Shown here piece by piece: positions 21,631 to 21,808 of a DNA stretch of 21,808 nt; positions within the stretch are counted from its first letter, which is position 1, and each line of letters opens with the position of its first letter. The DNA is from CAYMUC01 sp964471865 (GTDB taxonomy: Bacteria; Actinomycetota; Acidimicrobiia; Acidimicrobiales; Ilumatobacteraceae). Location: positions 1-21,808 of the forward strand of contig CAYYHU010000029.1 in NCBI GenBank assembly GCA_964471865.1, in the 5' to 3' direction. The notes under the pieces are model-generated. The model was not told where the DNA came from and searched no databases. It saw only the letters and a program-made list of their open reading frames with translations. Position numbers and translations under genes: made by a program.

Positions 21631-21808
21631 ATGGATGCTCATGTCGACACCTTCCGTATGGATGTGGACCCGGCGGTGATCGCCGATCTGCGAGACCGCC
21701 TCGAGCGCACCCGGTGGCCTGATCAGATTCCCGAGACCGGCTGGGACTACGGATGCGAACTCGCATCCCTCCAACAACTCTGTGACTACTGGGCCCATGA
21801 CTTCGACT
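21631..21808 (+). CDS. Epoxide hydrolase, N-terminal part (cut by window end)
   Basis: Only the first 59 codons are present; the frame is open to the last base. The segment matches the epoxide-hydrolase N-terminal domain that precedes an alpha/beta-hydrolase fold: a short strand FRMDVDP, a helix VIADLRDRLERTRWPDQ, then TGWDYGCELASLQQLCDYWAHDFD, with the conserved RTRWP and GWDYG. Complete members are about 370-400 residues and open epoxides with water through an Asp nucleophile that lies beyond this window. GGGAG lies 9 nt before the ATG. It follows the dioxygenase gene by 38 bp on the same strand and may be part of the same unit, in line with oxidative catabolism. Confidence 0.85.
   Translation, partial: MDAHVDTFRMDVDPAVIADLRDRLERTRWPDQIPETGWDYGCELASLQQLCDYWAHDFD

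Noticed and set aside
1..21808. CRISPR array, insertion sequence, prophage or anti-phage system
   Set aside because: No regularly spaced repeats, transposase, integrase or recognisable defence proteins were seen; all sizeable gene-free stretches are promoter regions.

Overview
The window is GC-rich (roughly two-thirds G+C) and densely coded on both strands. Its genes look like those of a free-living actinomycete. Evidence for this is a furA-katG pair, an EgtB ergothioneine enzyme, several genes that appear to start without a leader (a TANNNT box exactly 6 nt before GTG or ATG), and steroid-type redox genes (KstD-like flavoprotein, CYP125/142-like P450). A sortase-type surface protein with a Pro/Thr hinge also fits. 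I lean towards Acidimicrobiia or a relative, but this is an inference from style and not from a marker gene.

Layout. 1-2935: a Fur-type regulator followed by catalase-peroxidase, an oxidative-stress unit with a likely operator upstream and a strong hairpin just past katG. 2945-5698 (minus): a P2-type cation ATPase, convergent with katG. Its upstream region carries a perfect 11-bp inverted repeat. 6007-7200 (minus): an LPxTG surface protein. 7353-8183: a two-domain sulfurtransferase. 8208-8765 (minus): a PadR-type regulator divergent from a molybdate ABC operon (modA-modB-modC, 8891-11639), whose genes overlap by 4 bp. A DUF167 protein follows with another 4-bp overlap. A near-consensus promoter in front of modA has a perfect 7-3-7 palindrome in its spacer.

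12050-16821: a TetR regulator divergent from a 3-ketosteroid-dehydrogenase-like flavoprotein, then a MaoC-type double-hotdog protein (minus), an SDR oxidoreductase (plus) and an SRPBCC protein (minus). 16948-18294: egtB without egtD in view. 18382-18711 (minus): a Dabb protein. 18987-20676: a cytochrome P450 followed after 4 bp by an unrecognised protein with an acidic middle and a Lys/Pro repeat tail. 20732-21592: a TauD/TfdA dioxygenase. 21631 to the end: the N-terminus of an epoxide hydrolase, cut by the window.

How they may work together: the flavoprotein, hydratase-like protein, SDR, P450, dioxygenase and epoxide hydrolase form a set typical of actinobacterial catabolism of steroids, terpenoids or other hydrophobic compounds. 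They are not one operon, because directions alternate. The molybdate operon and the katG unit are separate housekeeping or stress modules. I found no tRNA, rRNA, CRISPR array, insertion sequence or phage gene. The least explained items are the Lys/Pro-repeat protein behind the P450 and a series of perfect inverted repeats placed at promoters.
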